From NCBI GenBank assembly GCA_003142475.1, contig PLMK01000071.1, forward strand, positions 1 to 32,193: a stretch of 32,193 nucleotides of DNA, written 5' to 3'. Both the position numbers and the translations under genes were made by a program. Shown in pieces: positions 9,278 to 17,462 of this stretch (the stretch's first letter is position 1; every line of letters starts with the position of its first letter). The notes under the pieces are model-generated. The model did no database searches. It was given only the letters and a program-made list of their open reading frames with translations, and was not told the DNA's origin. Origin of the DNA: Ignavibacteriota bacterium (GTDB taxonomy: Bacteria > Bacteroidota > Ignavibacteria > UBA10030).

Positions 9278-9943
9278 TCAATAATGACGCATTTTGTCGC
9301 GTAGCTGCTTATAAAGAAGTTCGCGGGCGCGAAAGATGTGAGCTTTAATAGTTCCAAGTGGAAGTTTCAACGTCTTTGCAATTTCTTGGTATTCTTTTTC
9401 GTCCACGTGACGCATAAGAATGACCTGCCGATACTTTGGCGGCAGTGAATCCATTGCCTCGTCTAACATTTTCTTCCGTTGAGCGGCAATTAGCTCTTGA
9501 TCTGGTTCCGGTTCTGTATCCGGCAGTTCGAATGAATAATCGCTCTCTTCAGATTCAATAGGTTTGTTGATAGAAAATGTTTGAAGCTTCCGTTTTCGAA
9601 CATGGTCGATTGCATTGTTCGTTGCTATTTTGTAAAGCCAAGTTGAGAATGAATATTCTTCATTAAAACTGGCTAGCGACGTAAATGCCTTTATAAACGC
9701 TTCCTGGATGAGATCTTCTACTTCCTCGCGGTTGCGTATCATTCGGCTGATAAGTTTGAATATTGGCGAATAATATTTTAGCCGGAGCTTGCGAAATGCA
9801 TTCTGGTCACCTGTAAGCGCTTGCCGGATGAGCGTAGAATCCTCTTTGCGCGATTCAAATCGCCTTTGCTCTATGATGCTCAATGCTCTGGGAGTTGAAA
9901 TCGGAGAAGGTGGCGGAGTATGTTTCTTCTGTACTTTAGGCAT
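9278..9943 (-). CDS. ECF-type RNA polymerase sigma factor
   Basis: This 221-residue sigma-70 family protein directs RNA polymerase to a specific promoter set. It has an unusual basic/proline-rich 35-residue leader (PKVQKKHTPPPSP). Region 2 follows at about 45-118 (LTGDQNAFRKLRLKYYSP, VEDLIQEAFIKAF, STWLYKIATNNAIDHVRKRK), then an acidic linker (about 128-150) and region 4 at about 160-213 (LPPKYRQVILMRHV, EYQEIAKTLKLPLGTIKAHI). This architecture is RpoE-like. No anti-sigma gene follows; the next gene in the operon encodes a secreted toast-rack protein. The start has only AGG directly before the ATG, and an internal start near residue 33 is possible. Confidence 0.93.
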   Translation of the reverse strand: MPKVQKKHTPPPSPISTPRALSIIEQRRFESRKEDSTLIRQALTGDQNAFRKLRLKYYSPIFKLISRMIRNREEVEDLIQEAFIKAFTSLASFNEEYSFSTWLYKIATNNAIDHVRKRKLQTFSINKPIESEESDYSFELPDTEPEPDQELIAAQRKKMLDEAMDSLPPKYRQVILMRHVDEKEYQEIAKTLKLPLGTIKAHIFRARELLYKQLRDKMRHY

Positions 9944-10049
9944 CCTGAAATATCTGTCACCGCTTCATTTTTCTAAGTTATGGTAGTGAAAAAAGTCGAG
10001 AGGAGCAAGAAAGGCAAATTTGAAATCAGTCTTGTGGCGAGTTTAATGT

Positions 10050-10376
10050 CTATAATGTAGAATCAAGAGATTTATCGTCACCGCAAATAAATTCAATATC
10101 TGATGAAACGGGAGCAGATGAAAATTCAATTATTCCATAATTTACAAATGAAGTAAGAATATCCTGCAAATTTTCCGGCGAGCAAATCCAACATGTATTT
10201 TTCCATTTCCATAATGCTATTCCACGAGGAAAATTATGGTCGGAGAAAAAATTGATGAATTGCGTTTTCAATTTTTCTGGTTCATTACCGGCTAACAAGA
10301 ACCAAAGGAGCATATTATCACCAACCATATATAAATAAGATCGCGATTTAATTATGACAGCTTTAACATATAACAA
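10050..10376 (-). CDS. Hypothetical protein, 108 aa, TTG start
   Basis: I do not recognise this small protein. The TTG at 10376 is preceded by AAGGA with a seven-base spacer (AAGGATTAATATTTG), a strong ribosome site. That supports translation from TTG rather than from the in-frame ATG at 10328, which has none. The protein is mixed alpha/beta with hydrophobic MLLWFLLAGNE near residue 22 and an aromatic Cys-containing stretch (ALWKWKNTCWICSPEN). There is no clear membrane helix or signal peptide. It sits upstream of the ECF sigma gene on the same strand, about 105 bases away. Confidence 0.6.
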   Translation of the reverse strand: MLYVKAVIIKSRSYLYMVGDNMLLWFLLAGNEPEKLKTQFINFFSDHNFPRGIALWKWKNTCWICSPENLQDILTSFVNYGIIEFSSAPVSSDIEFICGDDKSLDSTL

Positions 10377-10678
10377 ATATTAATCCTTGTCAAACATATG
10401 AATAATTCATCTTCCATGTGAAAAATTCCTAGTCTATAGTCAAAGATTAAATAATATTTTTATCAGAATTGACATCAATAAAACCTTATTGGAACTATCA
10501 TATGTGGTTCAATTGTTTGCTTAACAAAGCGAAATTAAGTATTTTAATAATAGAAATCAGGAAGAAAAACCATAAGAAATAAAGCAATACAAAACACAAA
10601 TCTTGAGTCTTAAATCGCCATTCATCAGTTACAGATCACAAAATTACTATTTATTCACTCATCACCACATCAACTCCC
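10377..10678. other. Intergenic region between divergent genes, 302 bases
   Basis: This is an AT-rich stretch between the minus-strand 108-aa gene and tmk. It should hold the divergent promoters. A TTGACA hexamer at about 10468 has no convincing -10 partner at normal spacing. There is no hairpin, RNA gene or credible reading frame. Confidence 0.5.
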
Positions 10679-11299
10679 ATGCTAATCACGTTTGAAGGTC
10701 TCGATTATTCAGGCAAGTCAACACAAGTACAGCTACTTGCAGATCGTCTAACACTACAGGACCATCATGTGCTTGTTCTCCGCGAACCGGGTGGTACAGA
10801 CATAGGCGAAAAAATTCGAAAAATGCTGCTCGATAAAAACAACGATGGTATGACGGAAGCAAGCGAGTTATTTCTCTTTTCCGCAAGTCGCTCACAGCTA
10901 ATTCAAGAGGTTGTGCGTCCGGCACTTGATGGCGGCATGGTAGTCATTTGTGATCGTTATTATGATTCCACTACTGCATATCAAGGTTTTGGCAGAGGTA
11001 TTCCACTCGAAGTAATAAATGCAATTAACAAATATGCTACCGGAGGGCTTGTGCCCGATGTAACATTCTTTCTTGATATTCCAATTCGGGAAATTGAAAA
11101 ACGCATGCATTCGGCCAAAAAAAATAAAGACCGGATGGAATCGAATAGTATCGAATTTTACGAGCGCGTTCGAAACGGATTCCTTCAAATAGCAAAAACG
11201 GAATCTCGGTACTGTGTCATTGATGGATTACAACCCATCGATGATTTGCACGAACTGATCTGGCAGCATATTACAGATACATTAATGACACAAAAATGA
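10679..11299 (+). CDS. tmk: Thymidylate kinase
   Basis: Thymidylate kinase phosphorylates dTMP to dTDP for DNA synthesis. The 206-residue protein begins MLITFEGLDYSGKST, with the P-loop GLDYSGKST at 7-15, then the LREPGGT motif (residues 35-41), SASRSQL in the dTMP site, and the family signature DRYYDSTTAYQG. Length and order of motifs match bacterial Tmk. No Shine-Dalgarno sequence is seen before the ATG. The stop overlaps a possible ATG of the next gene (ATGA at 11296), so tmk and the downstream protease are probably one transcript. Confidence 0.96.
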   Translation: MLITFEGLDYSGKSTQVQLLADRLTLQDHHVLVLREPGGTDIGEKIRKMLLDKNNDGMTEASELFLFSASRSQLIQEVVRPALDGGMVVICDRYYDSTTAYQGFGRGIPLEVINAINKYATGGLVPDVTFFLDIPIREIEKRMHSAKKNKDRMESNSIEFYERVRNGFLQIAKTESRYCVIDGLQPIDDLHELIWQHITDTLMTQK

Positions 11300-11316
11300 T
11301 CTTGGAGCGAAGTTGT

Positions 11317-13005
11317 ATGAATCAAACACGAATAAGTTCACGGAAGAAAATATACAGGGCGGCATTTTTTCTTATGCCTTTATTGGCATTAACATTTTTC
11401 GGATTCGTCTCAGAAGGCAGTGATGCCGAGTTCTATCTAAAAATTTATCGCGGCATTGATGTATACGGGAAAGTATATAAAGAGGTCGCTGTAAACTATG
11501 TTGATACGCTCAACCCGGAAGAATTTATGCGTGCCGGTATCGATGGCATGCTCAAAACACTCGATCCATACACAGTGTTCATTGGTGAGAAAGAGAATGA
11601 TGAGATCGATCTTATTACCACTGGCAAGTACGGTGGTGTCGGTGTAACCATCGGTTTTCGCGATGGCTACATAACAGTAATAAATTTACTTGAAGGATTT
11701 TCTGCCGCAAAGCAAGGCGTTGAAGTTGGCGACCGGATTATTGAGGTGGAAGGAAAGACAACAAAAGGAATTTCATTGGAAGCTATTCGCCAGCTTGTGC
11801 GCGGCGCGCCCGGTACAGAAATGAAAATGAAAGTCGAGAGAGAAGGCGAGAAGAAACCCATTGACTTTGTATTGATGCGCGAAGAAATTTCTGTTCACAA
11901 CATTGCTTATGCGGGATATGTCGAGGATGGCGTCGGTTATATTCGACTGGAAAGATTTTCACGGACAGCAGGAGATGATTTACGGAACGCGATTAAAGAT
12001 TTACGGGCGAAGGGAGAGCTCAAGGAATTGGTGCTTGATTTGCGTGATAATCCCGGTGGATTGCTCGAAAGTGCAGTTGAAGTGGTTTCGAAATTCGTTC
12101 CGGAAAATAGTCTCATTGTCTCAACGCGCGGGCGTAAAAGCGGTTCTGAAAGAAAGTACACTTCTTCGGAAGCTCCTATGGTACATGATCTACCATTAGC
12201 TGTACTCGTCAATCGTTTTAGCGCTAGTGCCAGCGAAATTGTCAGTGGGGCGATACAAGATTTAGATCGTGGTGTTGTTGTAGGAACGCGCACCTTCGGT
12301 AAAGGTTTGGTGCAGACTATCATACCACTTTCGGAAAATTCATCGATCAAGATGACATCAGCTAAGTATTATACACCCAGCGGACGGTGTATCCAGGAAA
12401 TTGACTATGGGCATCGTGATGGTGACGGCAATGGAACAATTGTTCCCGACAGTCTGAAACGTGAATTTCGCACAGTCCATAATAGGCGTGTTTGGGAAAG
12501 CGGCGGAATCCTTCCTGATACGATTGTATCTGATTCTCCGCATAGCACATTTCTCAATGAACTCAATCGGAAGGCTATGTTCTTCAAGTATGCAAACCAT
12601 TATGCTGCCGAGAATAAAACACTTCCTGATAATTTTGAAGTAACCCAAAAACAGATCGAGGATTTTGCGATTTTTCTCAAAGAAAATGGGTTTGAATGTG
12701 AGGAAGAAGGAGAAGCGAAGTTGAAGGAGTTGCGTACACTTGCTACTGACGCGCGATATGACAAATCATTTGTGGATGGTATTGAAAAATTAGAAACAAT
12801 TCTTAAAGGAGATAAGGGCAAACAGATTTATCGTTATCAGGATGAAATACGCTTAGCGCTTAAAACAGAAATCCTTGCAAGAATGAAGGGCGATAAGGCG
12901 CGGTTTGAATCTACGTTTCCATCAGATAGACAACTTCAGACTGCTGTGAGAATTCTGAAAAGCAAGAAGATATTTGATAAATTACTAGGTATGAAAGGAA
13001 AGTAA
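11317..13005 (+). CDS. ctpA: C-terminal processing peptidase, S41 family (CtpA/Prc)
   Basis: This is an envelope serine protease of the tail-specific (S41A) family, which trims or degrades exported proteins from their C-termini. The product has 562 residues from ATG 11317, which has GGAG in front (TTGGAGCGAAGTTGTATG); an ATG at 11296 overlapping the tmk stop lacks one. Residues about 11-30 form an N-terminal signal/anchor. A PDZ domain follows (YGGVGVTIGFRDGYITV, GVEVGDRIIEVEGK), then the protease core LVLDLRDNPGGLLESA. The catalytic dyad is the Ser in SASASE (middle Ser at 304) and the Lys in TFGKGLVQ (K329). A long C-terminal helical extension (about 400-562) ends in a segment whose degenerate copy occurs about 1.2 kb downstream (14029-14217). 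Confidence 0.94.
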   Translation: MNQTRISSRKKIYRAAFFLMPLLALTFFGFVSEGSDAEFYLKIYRGIDVYGKVYKEVAVNYVDTLNPEEFMRAGIDGMLKTLDPYTVFIGEKENDEIDLITTGKYGGVGVTIGFRDGYITVINLLEGFSAAKQGVEVGDRIIEVEGKTTKGISLEAIRQLVRGAPGTEMKMKVEREGEKKPIDFVLMREEISVHNIAYAGYVEDGVGYIRLERFSRTAGDDLRNAIKDLRAKGELKELVLDLRDNPGGLLESAVEVVSKFVPENSLIVSTRGRKSGSERKYTSSEAPMVHDLPLAVLVNRFSASASEIVSGAIQDLDRGVVVGTRTFGKGLVQTIIPLSENSSIKMTSAKYYTPSGRCIQEIDYGHRDGDGNGTIVPDSLKREFRTVHNRRVWESGGILPDTIVSDSPHSTFLNELNRKAMFFKYANHYAAENKTLPDNFEVTQKQIEDFAIFLKENGFECEEEGEAKLKELRTLATDARYDKSFVDGIEKLETILKGDKGKQIYRYQDEIRLALKTEILARMKGDKARFESTFPSDRQLQTAVRILKSKKIFDKLLGMKGK

Positions 13006-13073
13006 ATTCATAATTAATTCGTACCTTAATTTTTATTGTAAATTGCTTTCAGGTTTCTCTTTGGGTAGTTCTT

Positions 13074-13092
13074 AATATATATGCTATATATT
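13074..13092 (+). promoter_or_regulatory. AT-rich palindrome upstream of the LacI-like remnant
   Basis: AATATATA (13074-13081) and TATATATT (13085-13092) are perfect inverted arms around TGC. The centre lies about 35 bases before the ATG at 13117, where an operator or -10 region could be. It lacks the central CG usual in LacI-family operators and could also act as a weak hairpin after the protease gene. Confidence 0.3.
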
Positions 13093-13116
13093 CATACGTA
13101 AGAGGAAATTTCCAAC

Positions 13117-13943
13117 ATGGCAAACCGAGAAACGAAAGTCGTCGTTGCGGTACCGACATTCCAATCAACAATTCTGATTGCAATGAGTGATCATTTAAAG
13201 AAGTTGTTTAAACAGGATGAGATGATATTGCGATCTGTGACAGGTGAAACTGATGCTCAGAAGGATCATTTAAACGAATACTCACACAAATAAAACCCAC
13301 CGCTTTAATAGCAATGGATATACATCCGGATTCCAGTACGATTACTGCCTATACTGTTGCCGGTGTACCTATTGTTCTCATTGATGAAGAAGTGGCTGGT
13401 GTATCCACTATTACCACAGATAATTATTTGGGTGGCCGAATAGCTGGTGAGTACCTAGTAAAAAAAGGTAAGAAAAAAATCGCAATCGTTAGCGGCAAGA
13501 CTCAAATTGAAGGTAGCTATAATGCAGAACGAAGGCTTAAAGGATTTCAACAAGCACTCAATACCGCACGGCTTTCAATACCGTCGAGGTGTATGATTGA
13601 GGTGCCACATTACTCGCGGGAAGATGGTGTTGAGGTTATGCCGAAATTAATAGATGCTGGTGTAGATGCTGTTTTTTGTGCCGCAGGTGACAATTGTGCA
13701 ATGGGATTAATAACTGTAGCTAAAGAAAAGAAGGTCCGTATACCGGAGGATATCGCAATTGTGGGTTTTGATGACTTATTAATTGCACAGCTTTCAACTC
13801 CCAAGCTTACGACGATCAGACAACCTTTGATGGAGATAGCTGAAGCCGCATATAGGATGGCTGTTATCCACAGAGATGAAATTCTTCGCAAGCCACAGAA
13901 TATGAAATTCAATCCGGAATTGGTGGTTCGCCAATCGGCATGA
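13117..13943 (+). pseudogene. LacI/PurR-type sugar-binding domain, frameshifted and lacking the HTH
   Basis: Two frames together encode the effector-binding (periplasmic-binding-protein-like) part of a LacI/GalR family regulator. The first, 13117-13293, begins MANRETKVVVAVPTFQST and runs to HLNEY before a stop. The second continues from about 13281 as LTQIKPTALIAMDIHPDSST and runs to VVRQSA at 13943. It includes the family motifs TTDNYLGGRIAGEYL, AERRLKGFQQAL, AVFCAAGDNCAMG and IPEDIAIVGFDD. One missing base near 13279-13281 would join them. The DNA-binding helix-turn-helix that normally occupies the first 50-60 residues is absent, although AGAGGAAA sits before the ATG. It was either a truncated regulator or a stand-alone sensor domain, and it is now broken. 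A sequencing error at the frameshift cannot be excluded. Confidence 0.8.
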
Positions 13944-14028
13944 AATCACACGGTCCGTTGATCGTATGTGTTGAACGCGAATTGTTTTTATAAACAGTAC
14001 AAGAGGGTGAAGAGGAAGAGTTGGAAGG

Positions 14029-14217
14029 GGTAAGAAGATCCATCGTTATTAAGGAGATATCCGTATTGCGTTAAAAACGGAAATCCTTACACGAACGAAA
14101 GACGACAAAACGTGCTTCAAATCATTGTTTGCTACCGATAAGAAATGGCAAATCACAATCAGTATTCCGAAGAACAAAAAGATTTATGACAAATTATTAG
14201 GGTTGCATGGTGAGTGA
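14029..14217 (+). pseudogene. Degenerate copy of the 3' end of the S41 protease gene
   Basis: The frame read from 14056 (DIRIALKTEILTRTKDDK through to KNKKIYDKLLGLHGE and a TGA) aligns with the last residues of the protease at 11317-13005 (EIRLALKTEILARMKGDK through to KSKKIFDKLLGMKGK). By hand alignment about 29 of 52 residues are identical, ending at the same place. Upstream, GKKIHRY matches GKQIYRY, but the next codon is TAA where the parent has CAG. No start and no protease core are present. This is the tail of a second, decayed protease gene. Confidence 0.82.
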
Positions 14218-14239
14218 ATAAAGAATCGATTCATTTCAC
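14214..14239. terminator. Possible bidirectional hairpin between convergent ends
   Basis: GTGAA and TTCAC enclose the palindrome GAATCGATTC between the protease-tail remnant and the stop of the minus-strand gene. The stem is interrupted by unpaired bases, so support is modest. Confidence 0.35.
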
Positions 14240-15070
14240 TTATTCCCAACCTTCTTTTGCCAGCATCGCATGCAATTCGCTGGGATGATGCCGACAGTAG
14301 TATTCGATCTTGCTTGAATCTTCGTGCGCTTTGCTGTAAGTCCAACCCTTTGCCATTAAATTCCGCTCGTGCAGTTCATGTAGAAGAACATATGGGCGCT
14401 CAGCTTCTTCAAGGTCGTTATCAATCCAAACTTCGTTCTGGGGAACAAATTCATACACATGATCATGACCACCTTCAGTAAAATCAATATCGAAGACACT
14501 ACGCACTAATCTGCCATTTATAATCCAGACGCTAACACCCGATTCTAATTTTTTCCAAAGTTTCACATGTACTTTTATTGGATCAGGAAGATTGCTTCCT
14601 TTAATTAACTTTTCTACATCACCGGCTTTTTTTCGTTCTGCTCTCTCTGCCTTGTCTGCCGCTTCGAGCGCATCATCATATGATGTTCCTTTTTCGCATA
14701 AGCGGTACTCGACAAGCAAATGATCGATGAAGAATTGCTGCTCATCTTCTGCGGCTTCTTTATCGAGCCAGAATTCATTCTTTGGAATGCACTTGAATCC
14801 ATAGTGCTCACCGTAGTTTGTGAACTCTTCGTCGAGATGTGTTCGCACATATGTTCCATCGACGACCCAAATAATAATCGTACCGCGCTGTCCAACTTTT
14901 TTTATATAGGGGGGTTGAATAGATTTCTCCATTTTCTGTCCTTTGGAAATGACCTGTTGCCGTTGGGTATCGCTTGCATCTTGTTTGACTATACTCTGGA
15001 TGAATGGCGGTTTGATGAAGAGGCACATCAAACAAATAACACCCCAAAAATTATAATGATTAACATACAT
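14240..15070 (-). CDS. Uncharacterised protein with two diverged copies of an H-E-x-x-E domain
   Basis: I do not know a function for this protein, but it is an internal duplication. Numbered from the internal Met at 14932, copy 1 (residues 18-100) and copy 2 (133-212) share the order IIWVVDGTYVRT / SVWIINGRLVRS, then FKCIPKNEFWLD / YEFVPQNEVWID, then IDHLLVEYRLCEKGTSYDDA / LLHELHERNLMAKGWTYSKA. Copy 2 has H185-E186-L-H-E189, a metal-binding-like motif. In copy 1 it has decayed to H71-L-L-V-E75. There are two possible starts. ATG 15070 has AGAGGA six bases upstream and gives 276 aa with a short hydrophobic leader (FWGVICLMCLFI). ATG 14932 has AAGGA and gives 230 aa. The longer form is listed because the extra 46 codons stay open and look coding, but this is uncertain. 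Confidence 0.75.
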   Translation of the reverse strand: MYVNHYNFWGVICLMCLFIKPPFIQSIVKQDASDTQRQQVISKGQKMEKSIQPPYIKKVGQRGTIIIWVVDGTYVRTHLDEEFTNYGEHYGFKCIPKNEFWLDKEAAEDEQQFFIDHLLVEYRLCEKGTSYDDALEAADKAERAERKKAGDVEKLIKGSNLPDPIKVHVKLWKKLESGVSVWIINGRLVRSVFDIDFTEGGHDHVYEFVPQNEVWIDNDLEEAERPYVLLHELHERNLMAKGWTYSKAHEDSSKIEYYCRHHPSELHAMLAKEGWE

Positions 15071-15277
15071 CTAAAATCCTCTTTCAAGCATGCTGTGATC
15101 GTGTTCCTGCACATTTACCTAAAAATCTTACTTAAATTTTATTGGAGAGTCAATTTTAAAAAGATGAATAAATGAACCATTAAATTACCAAGACTGAAAA
15201 TCCATTCCTTGCCTTTCCTTCATCCGATACCTATATTCATTTATCGAATATTCTCTGTTTATCAAAAGGAAAAATCT

Positions 15278-16669
15278 ATGGAAAAGATTCTATCATATAT
15301 TGAATCCAATCATGAACGTTATCTTTCTGAGCTCAAAGAACTTCTTGCAATTCCAAGTGTAAGTTCACAAACAGAACGCAAACCAGAGATGCGGCGCGCA
15401 GCCGAATGGCTTAAAAACCACATGACGAATATCGGTTTGCAGAATATGCAAATACTAGAGACCGGAGGACATCCGGTTGTGTATGCTGATTGGCTTGGTG
15501 CAGCTGGCAAACCGACGATTCTCGTTTATGGACATTACGATGTACAGCCGGAAGACCCTGTGGATTTATGGAAGACGCCCCCGTTTGAGGCAACGATCCG
15601 TGGAGAAAATTTATATGGGCGTGGTGCATCGGATGACAAAGGACAAATATTCATCCATCTAAAAGCCATCGAAGCTTTTTTGAAAAATGGCGGCGCACTG
15701 CCGATGAATATTAAAATTATTTTTGAAGGGGAAGAAGAGATCGGCAGCGAGAACCTTGCGAAGTTTATTAGCGAGCACAAAGAACTGCTCAAAGCCGATG
15801 TGATAGTCATTTCTGATTCAGGTATGTTTGCCAAAGGTGTTCCCTCTGTTACTTATGCCTTGCGTGGTTTAGCGTATATGGAAGTGGAAGTAACAGGACC
15901 AAATGGCGATCTGCATTCCGGTTCGTTCGGAGGTTCTGTGCACAATCCCATTCAAGCGCTAACGGAAATGATCGCATCTCTTCACGATAAAAACGGACGC
16001 ATCACTGTAAAAGGAATGTATGATGATGTGCGTCCTTTGACTAAAGCTGAACGTGCAGCATTTAAAGAACTGCCATGGAGCGATAAGAAGTATGCAAAGT
16101 CGCTCGGACTGAAACAACTCTATGGTGAAAAGGGATTTACAACGCTCGAACGGCTGTGGGCACGGCCAACACTTGAATGCAACGGCATCTGGGGCGGGTA
16201 CACAGGTGAAGGAGCAAAGACTGTTCTTCCAGCGAAAGCGTTCGCAAAAATTTCTATGCGATTGGTACCGGATCAGTCGTCAGAAAAAATTGCAAAGTTG
16301 TTTGAGAAGCACTTTAAGGCAATTGCACCGAAAACAGTTTCAGTACACGTACGTAACCTGCACGGTGGTGAACCGGCAATCACTCCGGTAGACAGTCCGG
16401 GTGTGCAAGCAGCTGTTGTTGCATTGGAAAAAGGATTCGGCAAAAAACCATTATATCAGCGCGAAGGCGGCTCAATCCCAATTGTGGTGGACTTTAAGAA
16501 ACTGCTCGGCATAGATTCGGTGTTGCTCGGCTTCGGCCTGCCGGATGAAAATGCTCATGCGCCGAATGAATTTCTTAATCTCGACAATTTCTTTGGCGGC
16601 ATAAAGACAGTTGCACATTATTACAAGGAATTTCCGAATTTTTGGAAGACAGGGAATCGGAAGAAGTAA
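15278..16669 (+). CDS. M20-family metallopeptidase (dipeptidase/CNDP-like)
   Basis: This 463-residue zinc amidohydrolase has the M20 residues in order: GHYDVQPEDPVDLW (H86, D88), GRGASDDKGQ (D119), EGEEEIGSEN (catalytic E153, metal E154), D180 in VISDSG, and the late histidine in DENAHAPNE. The dimerisation domain starts near 195 (LRGLAYMEVEVTGPNGDLHSG). These features match cytosolic carboxypeptidase/dipeptidase-like M20 enzymes that cleave di- and tripeptides. The ATG at 15278 has AAAGGA in front; a frame open from 15209 adds an unconserved hydrophobic leader without a ribosome site. It is divergent from the duplicated-domain gene, and the 207 bases between them (15071-15277) should hold both promoters. 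Confidence 0.93.
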   Translation: MEKILSYIESNHERYLSELKELLAIPSVSSQTERKPEMRRAAEWLKNHMTNIGLQNMQILETGGHPVVYADWLGAAGKPTILVYGHYDVQPEDPVDLWKTPPFEATIRGENLYGRGASDDKGQIFIHLKAIEAFLKNGGALPMNIKIIFEGEEEIGSENLAKFISEHKELLKADVIVISDSGMFAKGVPSVTYALRGLAYMEVEVTGPNGDLHSGSFGGSVHNPIQALTEMIASLHDKNGRITVKGMYDDVRPLTKAERAAFKELPWSDKKYAKSLGLKQLYGEKGFTTLERLWARPTLECNGIWGGYTGEGAKTVLPAKAFAKISMRLVPDQSSEKIAKLFEKHFKAIAPKTVSVHVRNLHGGEPAITPVDSPGVQAAVVALEKGFGKKPLYQREGGSIPIVVDFKKLLGIDSVLLGFGLPDENAHAPNEFLNLDNFFGGIKTVAHYYKEFPNFWKTGNRKK

Positions 16670-16710
16670 CTTAATAAATTTGAAGCCACCTTTGATTATT
16701 GCGCGATGTG

Positions 16711-17391
16711 CTATGAGCTCTCGCCCAATCCGATTTTAGCAAGTTGAGCGATATCCATGTTTTCCAAAATCTGCTTTTGATAACCAACCTCTACAGCATG
16801 AATCATAGCAAGACCGACATCTTCCAATGTGCAAATATTCCTGGGAGATATTAATTTCAACACAGGATACATCAGCCCTGCAGCTTTGAAGATTGGTTTT
16901 ACATTCTTCTGACCCTTGGTCGGTTTCATAAGCCCCGGCCTAAACAAGTATACAGATTTGAATGGTAGTTTTTTGAGATCATTTTCTGTTTTCCCTTTCA
17001 CGCGCGCCCACATCATTTTACCATGTTCAGTACTATCGGTTCCCGTTCCTGACACATAACAGAATGTCATATCGGGATTGATTCTTGATAAAGTAGTTGC
17101 CACTTGCATAGTAAGATCGTATGTAATTCGCGTGTAGTTCTGTTCATTCATTCCCACAGAAGAAACTCCAAGGCAGAAAAAGCATGCATTGTACCCTTTA
17201 AGACGCTCTTCAATGGTGGAGTAGTTGTAGAAATCATGATGAATAATCTCCTTTAATTTTTCATGCGTCACCATGCACGGTCTTCTGCCAATAATTAAAA
17301 TAGATTCTATGTTTTTATACTTAAGAGTTTCGAGGAGAACTCCCTCACCAACCATTCCCGTTGCGCCGAATATTATTGCTTTTATTTTCAT
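16711..17391 (-). CDS. Atypical short-chain dehydrogenase, TIP30/HTATIP2-like NAD(P)-binding protein
   Basis: The 226-residue protein opens with a Rossmann dinucleotide motif, IIFGATGMVGEGVL (G9-x-x-G12-x-x-G15), followed by an Arg pair (GRRP) suited to NADP. Later come CFFCLGVSSVG and the family segment SGTGTDSTE then WARVKGKTEN, where the usual catalytic Tyr position is Trp but the Lys is kept; I recall this pattern in several members of this branch. RPGLMKPTKG and the C-terminal helix also fit. The substrate is unknown. It lies 71 bases downstream of the metallo-beta-lactamase gene on the same strand and may share its transcript. Confidence 0.82.
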   Translation of the reverse strand: MKIKAIIFGATGMVGEGVLLETLKYKNIESILIIGRRPCMVTHEKLKEIIHHDFYNYSTIEERLKGYNACFFCLGVSSVGMNEQNYTRITYDLTMQVATTLSRINPDMTFCYVSGTGTDSTEHGKMMWARVKGKTENDLKKLPFKSVYLFRPGLMKPTKGQKNVKPIFKAAGLMYPVLKLISPRNICTLEDVGLAMIHAVEVGYQKQILENMDIAQLAKIGLGESS

Positions 17392-17462
17392 TTATTACCT
17401 CAGCTCATTTAAAGTACGTTCAACGCATGTGATTATCAAACGAATTATTATAACAGTAGTTT

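Noticed and set aside
10461-10500. TTGACA hexamer as a sigma-70 -35 box for tmk
   Set aside because: There is no matching -10 hexamer at normal spacing, and the site is about 200 bases from the gene.
14720-15175. 151-codon plus-strand frame across the duplicated-domain gene
   Set aside because: It is antisense to a gene with ribosome site and internal repeats, and its translation has no recognisable pattern.
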